Below, one piece after another: positions 51,132-57,829 of a DNA stretch of 61,998 nt; positions within the stretch are counted from its first letter, which is position 1, and each line of letters begins with the position of its first letter. This DNA comes from an uncultured Roseburia sp. GTDB lineage: Bacteria > Bacillota > Clostridia > Lachnospirales > Lachnospiraceae. The translations under genes and the position numbers were made by a program. Where the stretch lies: positions 1 to 61,998 of the forward strand of contig CANOCV010000014.1 in NCBI GenBank assembly GCA_947564465.1. Direction: 5' to 3'. The notes below the pieces were generated by a model. That model worked only from the letters and a program-made list of their open reading frames with translations, did no database searches and was not told where the DNA came from.

Positions 51132-51395
51132 ATGAAGACAAAACAGATACCGGCAATCATTATGCTGATTGCTGGTTTTATTACATGTATCGTTGGGATA
51201 TTTGAGCAGTTTGAAGCGAGAAAATTTTTGGAGATTTTGTTGTTGGCGCTGGTTGTTTTTTATTCTTTGGGCTGTGTTGTAAAGCTGATTCTGGATAAGA
51301 ATTTTAAGGAAATGGAAGAGTCGGCGGATGACGAACAAGGCGAAGAGGAGAATGAGGAAGAAAAAACAACTGAAGACGAAGATTCTCAAGAGTAG
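51132..51395 (+). CDS. Small two-helix membrane protein with acidic tail (unknown)
   Basis: An 87-aa protein not assigned to a family. Two hydrophobic segments (about 7-26, IPAIIMLIAGFITCIVGIF, and 36-54, ILLLALVVFYSLGCVVKLIL) are followed by an acidic Glu/Asp-rich tail from about residue 60. It lies between cheD and the motility sigma gene with proper spacing and a ribosome binding site, so it is a real operon member. Any role in chemotaxis or motor assembly is guesswork from position. Confidence 0.7.
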   Translation: MKTKQIPAIIMLIAGFITCIVGIFEQFEARKFLEILLLALVVFYSLGCVVKLILDKNFKEMEESADDEQGEEENEEEKTTEDEDSQE

Positions 51396-51467
51396 TATGT
51401 TTTCTGGTTAATATGGAAGTGATGAACCGGAGAAAAGCAGAAACGGTAATCGAAGTTGGAGGCTTGA

Positions 51468-52232
51468 ATGAACAGAACATACAAGGAAAGACTGTGGGAG
51501 GAATATCACAAAAACCCTACACCGCAGGTGAGGGAACAGCTTATTGTAGAGTATGCGCCACTGGTCAAGTTGGTGGCGGGGCGTTTGAGCATGTATCTGG
51601 GTTATAATGTGGAATATGAGGATTTGGTCAGTTACGGGATTTTTGGACTGATAGATGCGATTGATAAATTTGATGCTAAAAAAGAGGTAAAGTTTGAAAC
51701 GTATGCGAGCCTTAGAATCCGTGGAGCCATTTTGGATCAGATTCGGAAAATGGATTGGATTCCAAGAACTGTGCGGCAGAAGCAGAAGAAAATTGATGCG
51801 GCAATTAAGAGCATTGAGATGAAAACCGGAAAATCGGCGACAGAGGATGAGATTGCATTGGAGCTGGGAGTTTCCGGTGAAGAATATGCCAGTTGGCAGT
51901 CGCAGATGAAGGTGACGAATCTGGTATCGTTGAATGAGTTTGTGGAGCAGGGCAGCGAGCCGATTATGGATGCGACGTCAAACTCGCATTTTGCCCAGCC
52001 TGAGGATGTGATTCAGGAGAGCGAGCTGAAGGAGATTTTGACTCAGTCGTTGGAGGTGCTTACGGAGAAGGAGCGGCGTGTGATTGAGCTTTATTACTAC
52101 GAGGAATTGACGTTAAAAGAGATCAGCCTTATATTGGAAGTGTCTGAGTCCAGAATTTCGCAATTACACACAAAAGCATTGGTTAAAATGAAAAATAAGA
52201 TGGGAAGCTATATGGGGATATTTACGGATTGA
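51468..52232 (+). CDS. fliA: Motility sigma factor FliA/SigD (sigma-28)
   Basis: A 254-aa sigma-28 factor for late flagellar genes. Regions: 1.2/2 LIVEYAPLVKLVAGRLSM, YEDLVSYGIFGLIDAIDKF, KFETYASLRIRGAILDQIRK; region 3 IEMKTGKSATEDEIALELG; region 4 LTEKERRVIELYYYEEL and LTLKEISLILEVSESRISQLH. ggaggcttga precedes ATG 51468. In B. subtilis the matching gene is sigD, likewise at the end of fla/che. An anti-sigma FlgM is not in this window. Confidence 0.95.
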   Translation: MNRTYKERLWEEYHKNPTPQVREQLIVEYAPLVKLVAGRLSMYLGYNVEYEDLVSYGIFGLIDAIDKFDAKKEVKFETYASLRIRGAILDQIRKMDWIPRTVRQKQKKIDAAIKSIEMKTGKSATEDEIALELGVSGEEYASWQSQMKVTNLVSLNEFVEQGSEPIMDATSNSHFAQPEDVIQESELKEILTQSLEVLTEKERRVIELYYYEELTLKEISLILEVSESRISQLHTKALVKMKNKMGSYMGIFTD

Positions 52233-52246
52233 CAGGAGAGCGAAAT

Positions 52247-53845
52247 ATGGGGCAGACGAACGCTTATTTTCAATTGGATGTACGAAAAAATGGAACCTTT
52301 ATCAAAATATTTCCGCCGAGAGAGAATGGAGAGATGCTCAAAGCGCGTGAGGTTTCAAGATATCTTGAATGCAGGGGATACAAAGAATTTGATTTAAATG
52401 AGCTGAACCGCCGTTTGGTTTTGATGGAGGCATCGGAGCTTCGTGTGGGACAAAGCGATGGAATCGAAATTAATGAAAAAATGGATATTGACGTGTCGGC
52501 GGATAAAATGACGGTGACTTGTCGTTTTTATCCGCCAAGTGCGGGTGGTCATAAAATGGACGCGCAGGAGATTGTAAAAGATCTTCAGTTTGCGGGTGTG
52601 CGCGTGGGGATTGTAAAAGAAGAAATTGTCCGTTTTATAAAAAATAGGTTATATTGTACGAATTATATCATGGCAAAAGGAAAAATGCCGGTTCAGGGAA
52701 AAGACGCAAGCATTGCATATTTTTTTAATACGGATGTGACGTTAAAACCAAAGAGGAATGAAGACGGTACAGTGGACTACCATGAGTTGGGAAATATCAG
52801 CCATGTACAGGCAGGAGAGCTTTTGGCGCGCTTGACAAAGGAGGATCCCGGGAAGCCGGGGGCGGATGTTTACGGTCAGGAGGTAAAGCCGCATACCGTG
52901 AAGTCTATGAAGCTTTTGTATGCAAATAATATCACCTTATCCGAGGATGGAACGGAGCTTTATTCAGATGTAACGGGTCATGCAAGCCTCGTAAACGGAA
53001 AGGTTTTTGTTTCCAATATATACGAAGTTCCGGCAGATGTGGACAATTCGGTTGGAAATATCAGTTATGATGGCAATGTTCATATTAAGGGAAACGTAAA
53101 GGGCGGTTTTCTCGTTTATGCCAAGGGTGACATTATAGTTGACGGGGTCGTGGAGGATGCGACTCTGCGTGCCGGAGGACAGATTATTGTCAAGCGCGGC
53201 ATACATGGTATGTCGAAGGGATCGTTGACCGCGTATGGCAATATTGTCTGTAAATTTATTGAGAATGCAACGGTTGAGTCCGGAGGATATATAGAAACCG
53301 ATACGATTTTACACAGCCGTGTGTCGGCCGGAACAGAGATACATGTAGGTGGGAAGAAAGGTCTGATAACCGGGGGAACGGTGCGCGCCGGAGGGCTTAT
53401 AGAGGCAATGACAATCGGTTCTGCGCTGGGATCGTCGACCAATATAGAGGTTGGGACAGATCCGGCCCAAAAAGAGCGTTATATACAAGTACAGGAGTTA
53501 TTGGAGAAGGCTAAAAAGGAAATCGGACAGATCAGACCGATCTTAAAGTCGTATAGCAAGAAAATGACTGCAGGCGAGAAGCTGAGTGCGGATAATCTTC
53601 GTTACGTTCAGCAGCTTGCGGCAAAATTGCAGGAAAAGCAAAAGGAGTATGATAGTCTTCAGCAGGAGTTGGAAAGACTGTATCTTGTGGTATCTCAGAG
53701 CGGTGATTCCAGAGTGAAGGTTAGAAGGTCATTGTACCCGGGAGTGGTAGTCAGCATTTCCGATGTAAGTCTGAGTGTGAAGGATGAGAGAAGTTTTTGC
53801 CAGCTGTTAAAACGGCGGGGGGAAGTTGTAATAGAAACATTATAA
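52247..53845 (+). CDS. DUF342/FapA-family protein
   Basis: A 532-aa protein of the FapA (DUF342) family: an N-terminal flagellar-assembly-type A domain (about 1-170), then a right-handed beta-helix-like polymer-forming repeat (about 250-405, with GNVHIKGNVKGGFLVYAKGD, IIVDGVVEDATLRAGGQI, TVESGGYIETDTIL), then a coiled coil (about 410-480). ATG 52247 follows aggagagcgaaat. These proteins often follow the motility sigma factor in Clostridia; their exact job in assembly is not established. Confidence 0.83.
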   Translation: MGQTNAYFQLDVRKNGTFIKIFPPRENGEMLKAREVSRYLECRGYKEFDLNELNRRLVLMEASELRVGQSDGIEINEKMDIDVSADKMTVTCRFYPPSAGGHKMDAQEIVKDLQFAGVRVGIVKEEIVRFIKNRLYCTNYIMAKGKMPVQGKDASIAYFFNTDVTLKPKRNEDGTVDYHELGNISHVQAGELLARLTKEDPGKPGADVYGQEVKPHTVKSMKLLYANNITLSEDGTELYSDVTGHASLVNGKVFVSNIYEVPADVDNSVGNISYDGNVHIKGNVKGGFLVYAKGDIIVDGVVEDATLRAGGQIIVKRGIHGMSKGSLTAYGNIVCKFIENATVESGGYIETDTILHSRVSAGTEIHVGGKKGLITGGTVRAGGLIEAMTIGSALGSSTNIEVGTDPAQKERYIQVQELLEKAKKEIGQIRPILKSYSKKMTAGEKLSADNLRYVQQLAAKLQEKQKEYDSLQQELERLYLVVSQSGDSRVKVRRSLYPGVVVSISDVSLSVKDERSFCQLLKRRGEVVIETL

Positions 53846-53873
53846 GAAATGAGCAGAAATTGGAGGTGTGCGT

Positions 53874-54194
53874 ATGACGATACGTCCGCTGGAAATGAAC
53901 GGTGTTATACAAAGGACACAGGATGTCGGTACTTTGAAACAGCAGGAGGATGCCAAGCCGTTTGTAGATCAACAGAATATTCAGGGAAGTGTTGTGAAGG
54001 AGGAAAGACGTCTGGCAAGTCAGGTGACTGAGACGGAGCAGGAGGAACAGCAGGAATTTCGCTATGATGCAAAGGAGAAGGGAGGCTCTGAGTATCAGGG
54101 GCAACAGAAAAAAAGAAAGAAAAAAGAAGCTTTAGCGGAAGACGGGAAGGTAATTCGTAAGGGGGCTATGGCTGGATTTGATATGAAAATATAA
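53874..54194 (+). CDS. Conserved-looking 106-aa flagellar operon protein (unknown)
   Basis: A 106-aa hydrophilic protein beginning MTIRPLEMNGVIQRTQDVGT, then a Gln/Glu-rich middle and a very basic stretch (QKKRKKKE), ending GAMAGFDMKI. No membrane segment or domain is recognised. The N-terminal QRTQDV-type stretch resembles short proteins I associate with this operon position in Clostridia, but no name is safe. ggaggtgtgcgt precedes ATG 53874. Disordered-looking; may bind RNA or an acidic partner. Confidence 0.65.
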   Translation: MTIRPLEMNGVIQRTQDVGTLKQQEDAKPFVDQQNIQGSVVKEERRLASQVTETEQEEQQEFRYDAKEKGGSEYQGQQKKRKKKEALAEDGKVIRKGAMAGFDMKI

Positions 54195-54210
54195 GAGGAG
54201 CATACAGGAG

Positions 54211-54867
54211 ATGACAGGAGTAGAGGCAATACTTATTATCGTCGGTGTTGTGTTTATGATAGGGAGTTTTATGGTAACGGAAAAGCTTTCTACGAAAGAG
54301 CTTGATAAGATCGCAGAGCTGAGTGAAAAAGAGATAAAGAATATCCTTGAGAAAGAGCTGACGGATGCCAAGGAGCGTATTGACGAGCAGATTGATACAG
54401 CGATAGAAGAGTCGACTGATAAAGTAGAACGTACACTTGATAAGGAAGCAAATGAAAAGATTATGGCAATCGGTGAATATTCCGATACGGTTATTGAGAA
54501 TATGGACAAGACACACAGTGAAGTAATGTTTTTATACAGTATGCTCAATGACAGACATACAGAGCTGACCGAGTTGTCGGGCGAGGTGTCGGGAGTTATG
54601 ACACAGCTTCAGGAGACGGTTGCGAAAGCCGAACAGGAAAAGAATGAGCTTATCAGTCTGCCGGAGCAGGTTAGAATACAGATGGAAGAAGAAAAGGCGG
54701 ATGTGGAAGAAGAGACGGAAAGTGCGGAGGAAGAGGCCGGAAATAACAATGATCGTATTTTAGACTTGTTTAAACAGGGAAAATCATATGTAGATATTGC
54801 GAAAGAGCTTAAGCTTGGGCTTGGCGAGGTGAAGCTTGTAATTGAACTGTTTAAAGGAGAAAAGTAG
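54211..54867 (+). CDS. SwrB-like membrane coiled-coil protein (DUF6115 type)
   Basis: A 218-aa protein: one N-terminal membrane helix (about 5-22, AILIIVGVVFMIGSFM), a long charged coiled coil (about 25-165), an acidic linker, and a C-terminal helix-turn-helix-like segment (ILDLFKQGKSYVDIAKELKL, GLGEVKLVIELFKGEK). This layout and the place between sigD and rpsB match swrB (ylxL) of B. subtilis, which activates flagellar export; homology is inferred from layout and position, not from a clear alignment. Confidence 0.65.
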   Translation: MTGVEAILIIVGVVFMIGSFMVTEKLSTKELDKIAELSEKEIKNILEKELTDAKERIDEQIDTAIEESTDKVERTLDKEANEKIMAIGEYSDTVIENMDKTHSEVMFLYSMLNDRHTELTELSGEVSGVMTQLQETVAKAEQEKNELISLPEQVRIQMEEEKADVEEETESAEEEAGNNNDRILDLFKQGKSYVDIAKELKLGLGEVKLVIELFKGEK

Positions 54868-54868
54868 C

Positions 54869-55477
54869 GTGAAGTTAAAATATTATTTAAGAGGTCTTGG
54901 GATTGGGATTCTTGTTTCGACGATTCTTTTGATGATTTCATTTTCCATTCATAAGCCAGAGCTGTCGGATGAAGAGATTATGTCCAGGGCGAGAGAGCTT
55001 GGCATGGTAATGTATACGGAGATGAGTGCGGACGAGGGGATTCCTAAGGCGGAGGAAGATACAGAGGAAGAAAAGGAAACGGGAGAGACGGAAGCGGCCA
55101 AGGAGAACGAGCAGCCAAAGGAGACCGAAACGACGAAAGAGGATAAAAAGCCGAAGGATACCGAAAAGGCGGAAGAAGATAAAAAACCGAAGGAAACAGA
55201 GAAGGCGGGAAAAGATGAGCAGACAAAGGAGACTGAGCAGCCCAAAAACCCGCAGCCGGAGAAAACGGTGAAAGAATTTACGATTAAAAGCGGCGAGAGT
55301 TCTAATACAGTGGCAGAGAATCTTCAGAAAGCGGGACTTGTGGACGATGCCCAAAAGTTTAATGAATATTTGGTGAATGAGAAATACGACAGCAGGATTC
55401 TTCCGGGAACGGTGCAGATACCGGAAGGGGCGTCTTACAAAGAGATTGCGGAACTTATAGCAGTAAAGTCCCAATAG
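54869..55477 (+). CDS. MltG/YceG-like membrane protein without the catalytic part
   Basis: A 202-aa protein: membrane helix near the N-terminus (about 8-28, GLGIGILVSTILLMISFSI), a short ELSDEEIMSRARELGM helix, a repetitive Lys/Glu/Pro/Thr linker (about 57-130), and a LysM-like C-terminal part resembling the first subdomain of MltG/YceG (FTIKSGESSNTVAENLQKAG, GTVQIPEGASYKEIAELIA). The transglycosylase Glu region of full MltG is absent, so it should bind rather than cut peptidoglycan. GTG 54869 follows aaaggagaaaagtagc. Last gene of the fla/che run. Confidence 0.7.
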   Translation: MKLKYYLRGLGIGILVSTILLMISFSIHKPELSDEEIMSRARELGMVMYTEMSADEGIPKAEEDTEEEKETGETEAAKENEQPKETETTKEDKKPKDTEKAEEDKKPKETEKAGKDEQTKETEQPKNPQPEKTVKEFTIKSGESSNTVAENLQKAGLVDDAQKFNEYLVNEKYDSRILPGTVQIPEGASYKEIAELIAVKSQ

Positions 55478-55544
55478 AGCAGAAAAGTAACAGGGCAGCT
55501 TGTCTGAATTGTTACGCAGAAAATGAGAATTTAGATGAAAAATA

Positions 55545-55573
55545 TTGCATAAACGGCGTAGTTATGGTATAAT
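55545..55573 (+). promoter_or_regulatory. SigA promoter of rpsB-tsf
   Basis: TTGCAT (55545-55550), 17-base spacer, TATAAT (55568-55573); about 100 bases of leader before the rpsB ATG. Confidence 0.85.
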
Positions 55574-55579
55574 CTGCCT

Positions 55580-55682
55580 GTTGCGTAAATAACAAATCAC
55601 ATATGCGGTTGGTCGGGCGGGTGCCTTTAGGGTTGCCTGACAGATAAAGTGTATGGAAGTAAAACCAAATGGAGGAAAGAAA
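55580..55682 (+). ncRNA. Structured rpsB leader, possible ribosomal-protein autoregulatory element
   Basis: The leader contains gtcgggc (55612-55618), which pairs with gcctgac (55635-55641, one G-U), enclosing a loop with gtgcctttagggt. Ribosomal protein S2 leaders are known in other bacteria; whether this one binds S2 is inference. No terminator hairpin is visible before the start codon. Confidence 0.4.
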
Positions 55683-56426
55683 ATGAGCGTTATTTCAATG
55701 AAGCAATTATTAGAAGCAGGTGTGCATTTTGGACACCAGACCAGAAGATGGAACCCGAAAATGGCTCCATACATTTACACAGAGAGAAACGGCATCTACA
55801 TTATTGATTTACAGAAATCAGTCGGCAAAGTAGATGAAGCTTACAAGGCAGTTGCTGATATTGCGGCAGAGGGAGGTACTATTCTTTTTGTTGGAACAAA
55901 GAAGCAGGCTCAGGACGCAATTAAGACAGAGGCGGAGCGCTGCGGAATGTTCTATGTAAATGAGAGATGGTTAGGTGGAATGCTTACCAATTTCAAGACG
56001 ATACAGAGCCGTATTGCAAGATTGAAGGCGATTGAGCAGATGGCAGAGGACGGAACATTTGATGTTCTTCCGAAGAAAGAAGTAATTCAGTTAAGAAAAG
56101 AATGGGAGAAATTGGAGAAGAATCTTGGCGGAATCAAAGAAATGAAAAAGATTCCGGATGCAATTTTTGTTGTTGATCCGAAGAAGGAGAGAATCTGTAT
56201 TCAGGAGGCGCATTCACTTGGAATTACGTTAATCGGTATTGCCGATACTAACTGTGATCCGGAGGAATTGGATTATGTAATTCCTGGAAATGACGATGCG
56301 ATCAGGGCCGTGAAATTAATTGTTTCCAAGATGGCAGATGCTGTGATCGAGGCAAACCAGGGAACAGTGGAAGTTGATGATACAGAAATCGCCGCTGAAG
56401 AGACAGAGGAAGCATTAGAGGCATAA
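55683..56426 (+). CDS. rpsB: 30S ribosomal protein S2
   Basis: A 247-aa ribosomal protein. Family signature [20 protein letters not shown] and NPKMAPYI; also [47 protein letters not shown] 55683 with ggaggaaagaaa is the real start; the frame opens 10 codons earlier. It follows the fla/che operon, as in B. subtilis, but has its own promoter. Confidence 0.97.
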   Translation: MSVISMKQLLEAGVHFGHQTRRWNPKMAPYIYTERNGIYIIDLQKSVGKVDEAYKAVADIAAEGGTILFVGTKKQAQDAIKTEAERCGMFYVNERWLGGMLTNFKTIQSRIARLKAIEQMAEDGTFDVLPKKEVIQLRKEWEKLEKNLGGIKEMKKIPDAIFVVDPKKERICIQEAHSLGITLIGIADTNCDPEELDYVIPGNDDAIRAVKLIVSKMADAVIEANQGTVEVDDTEIAAEETEEALEA

Positions 56427-56452
56427 TAACGGAGAATATGGAGGGCAGATAG

Positions 56453-57388
56453 ATGGCTATTACAGCAGCTATGGTAAAAGAACTGCGTGAAATGACTGGC
56501 GCAGGAATGATGGATTGTAAGAAAGCATTAAACGAGACAGACGGAGATATGGATGCTGCAGTTGAGTTCTTAAGAAAGAACGGACAGGCTAAGGCTGAGA
56601 AAAAAGCCGGCAGAATTGCAGCGGAAGGACTTGTGCGCGTAGCGATAGTAGAAGATAAAAAGGCTGCGATTGTCGAAGTTAATTCGGAGACAGATTTTGT
56701 TGCAAAGAATGAGACTTTCCAGCAGTATGTGGAAGCTGTTGCTGCACAGGCAGTGAAGAGTGACGCAGCGGACATGGACGCATTTCTTGCAGAGGCATGG
56801 AAAGAAGATACTTCTATGACGGTTAAAGATGCGTTGGTAGCAAAGGTTGCCGTAATTGGCGAGAACTTAACCATCCGCAGATTTGAAAAGGTGGAAGCGG
56901 CAAACGGCTGTGTTGTATCTTATATCCATGGCGGCGGAAGAATCGGTGTCGTAGTAGAGGCGGAGACAAGTGTCGTAAACGATACAGTAAAAGAAGCATT
57001 ATCCAATATTGCGATGCAGATCGCAGCGCTCAATCCGAAATACGTTTCCAGAGATGAGATCAGCGAAGAGTATATTGCACATGAGAAGGAGATCTTATTG
57101 GCTCAGATCATGAACGACCCGAAAGAGTCCCAGAAGCCGGAGAAGGTTATCAACGGAATGATTGAAGGCCGTGTAAACAAAGAATTAAAGGAAATCTGCC
57201 TTGTAGATCAGGTCTATGTAAAGGCAGAGGATGGCAAGCAGACGGTTGCGAAGTATTTAGAGCAGGTATCAAAAGAGGTCGGTATGTCTGTAAGCGTGAA
57301 GAAATTCGTTCGTTTTGAGACAGGCGAAGGAATTGAGAAGAAGGAAGAGGATTTTGCGGCAGAGGTTGCGGCGCAGATGAATCAGTAA
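56453..57388 (+). CDS. tsf: Elongation factor Ts
   Basis: A 311-aa guanine nucleotide exchange factor for EF-Tu. N-terminal UBA-like motif ITAAMVKELREMTGAGMMDC, then KKALNETDGDMDAAVEFLR; core EVNSETDFVAKNE, VVSYIHGGGRIGVVVE. Cotranscribed with rpsB and closed by a strong terminator. pyrH and frr, which follow in many Firmicutes, are not seen next. Confidence 0.97.
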   Translation: MAITAAMVKELREMTGAGMMDCKKALNETDGDMDAAVEFLRKNGQAKAEKKAGRIAAEGLVRVAIVEDKKAAIVEVNSETDFVAKNETFQQYVEAVAAQAVKSDAADMDAFLAEAWKEDTSMTVKDALVAKVAVIGENLTIRRFEKVEAANGCVVSYIHGGGRIGVVVEAETSVVNDTVKEALSNIAMQIAALNPKYVSRDEISEEYIAHEKEILLAQIMNDPKESQKPEKVINGMIEGRVNKELKEICLVDQVYVKAEDGKQTVAKYLEQVSKEVGMSVSVKKFVRFETGEGIEKKEEDFAAEVAAQMNQ

Positions 57389-57412
57389 ACTTCTGGGAGA
57401 AATTGATTTACG

Positions 57413-57456
57413 AACCCCTGAAAATCCCATGAAATGGGCATTTTCAGGGGTTTTTT
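57413..57456 (+). terminator. Terminator after tsf
   Basis: aacccctgaaaa (57413-57424) pairs with ttttcaggggtt at the far end, with cccat/atggg closing a small loop inside; the 3' side enters a T6 run. Very strong intrinsic terminator. Confidence 0.92.
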
Positions 57457-57829
57457 GCGTTCTTAGGAGAAGTTCATAACTTATCGTAAATTACCGTATT
57501 TTGAGTGCCGATTTGGGGGATTTTTGGGGGGAAGAGTTGGGGGAAAGGGTATCCCCCAAATGGCGTGTGAAAGTTTGCCTCTTTCTTTTCGCAAATGGGG
57601 AGAAGTTTACTTCGTGTTTCTGACCGGGAATTTTCGCAGATTTCCCCCAAATGATGTTGGAGGTTATAAGTTGTTGTATCTTATCAGAAAGGAATATGGT
57701 ATGCTGGTTACAAGAGGGAAATGATAATGAAATATAGACTGTTAAAAAGATTTGCGATTGTTTAGACACGAAAAATGTATTATAATATTGTTCATATATT
57801 AAAGTTATCTTAGGAAAGAGTGAAAGACA
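57457..57829. other. Gene-free junction with G-runs and short repeats
   Basis: No convincing gene was found in this stretch; the short open frames on both strands lack homology-like features. It holds four G-runs (57515-57519, 57526-57531, 57539-57543, 57547-57549) fitting a G-quadruplex pattern, an exact 11-base inverted repeat atttgggggat/atcccccaaat (57511-57521 with 57551-57561), and a second cccccaaatg copy at 57644-57653. A good promoter lies at its right end. Such repeats are usual at integration junctions, but no att core could be proven. Confidence 0.5.
57758..57786 (+). promoter_or_regulatory. SigA promoter of the ATPase-nuclease gene
   Basis: TTGTTT (57758-57763), 17-base spacer, TATAAT (57781-57786), 43 bases before the ATG at 57830. 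Confidence 0.75.

Noticed and set aside
55075..55260. Repeated A/G-rich motif resembling a repeat array
   Set aside because: It is low-complexity coding sequence (Lys/Glu/Pro/Thr linker) of the MltG-like protein, without CRISPR-type equal spacers.
55487..55515. Possible terminator of the fla/che operon (gtaaca/tgttac stem)
   Set aside because: A short stem with a large loop and no T-tract; too weak to call.
57491..57769. Short open frames on both strands in the tsf-downstream junction
   Set aside because: No recognisable family, no good ribosome binding site, and they run across the G-run/inverted-repeat region; treated as non-coding.
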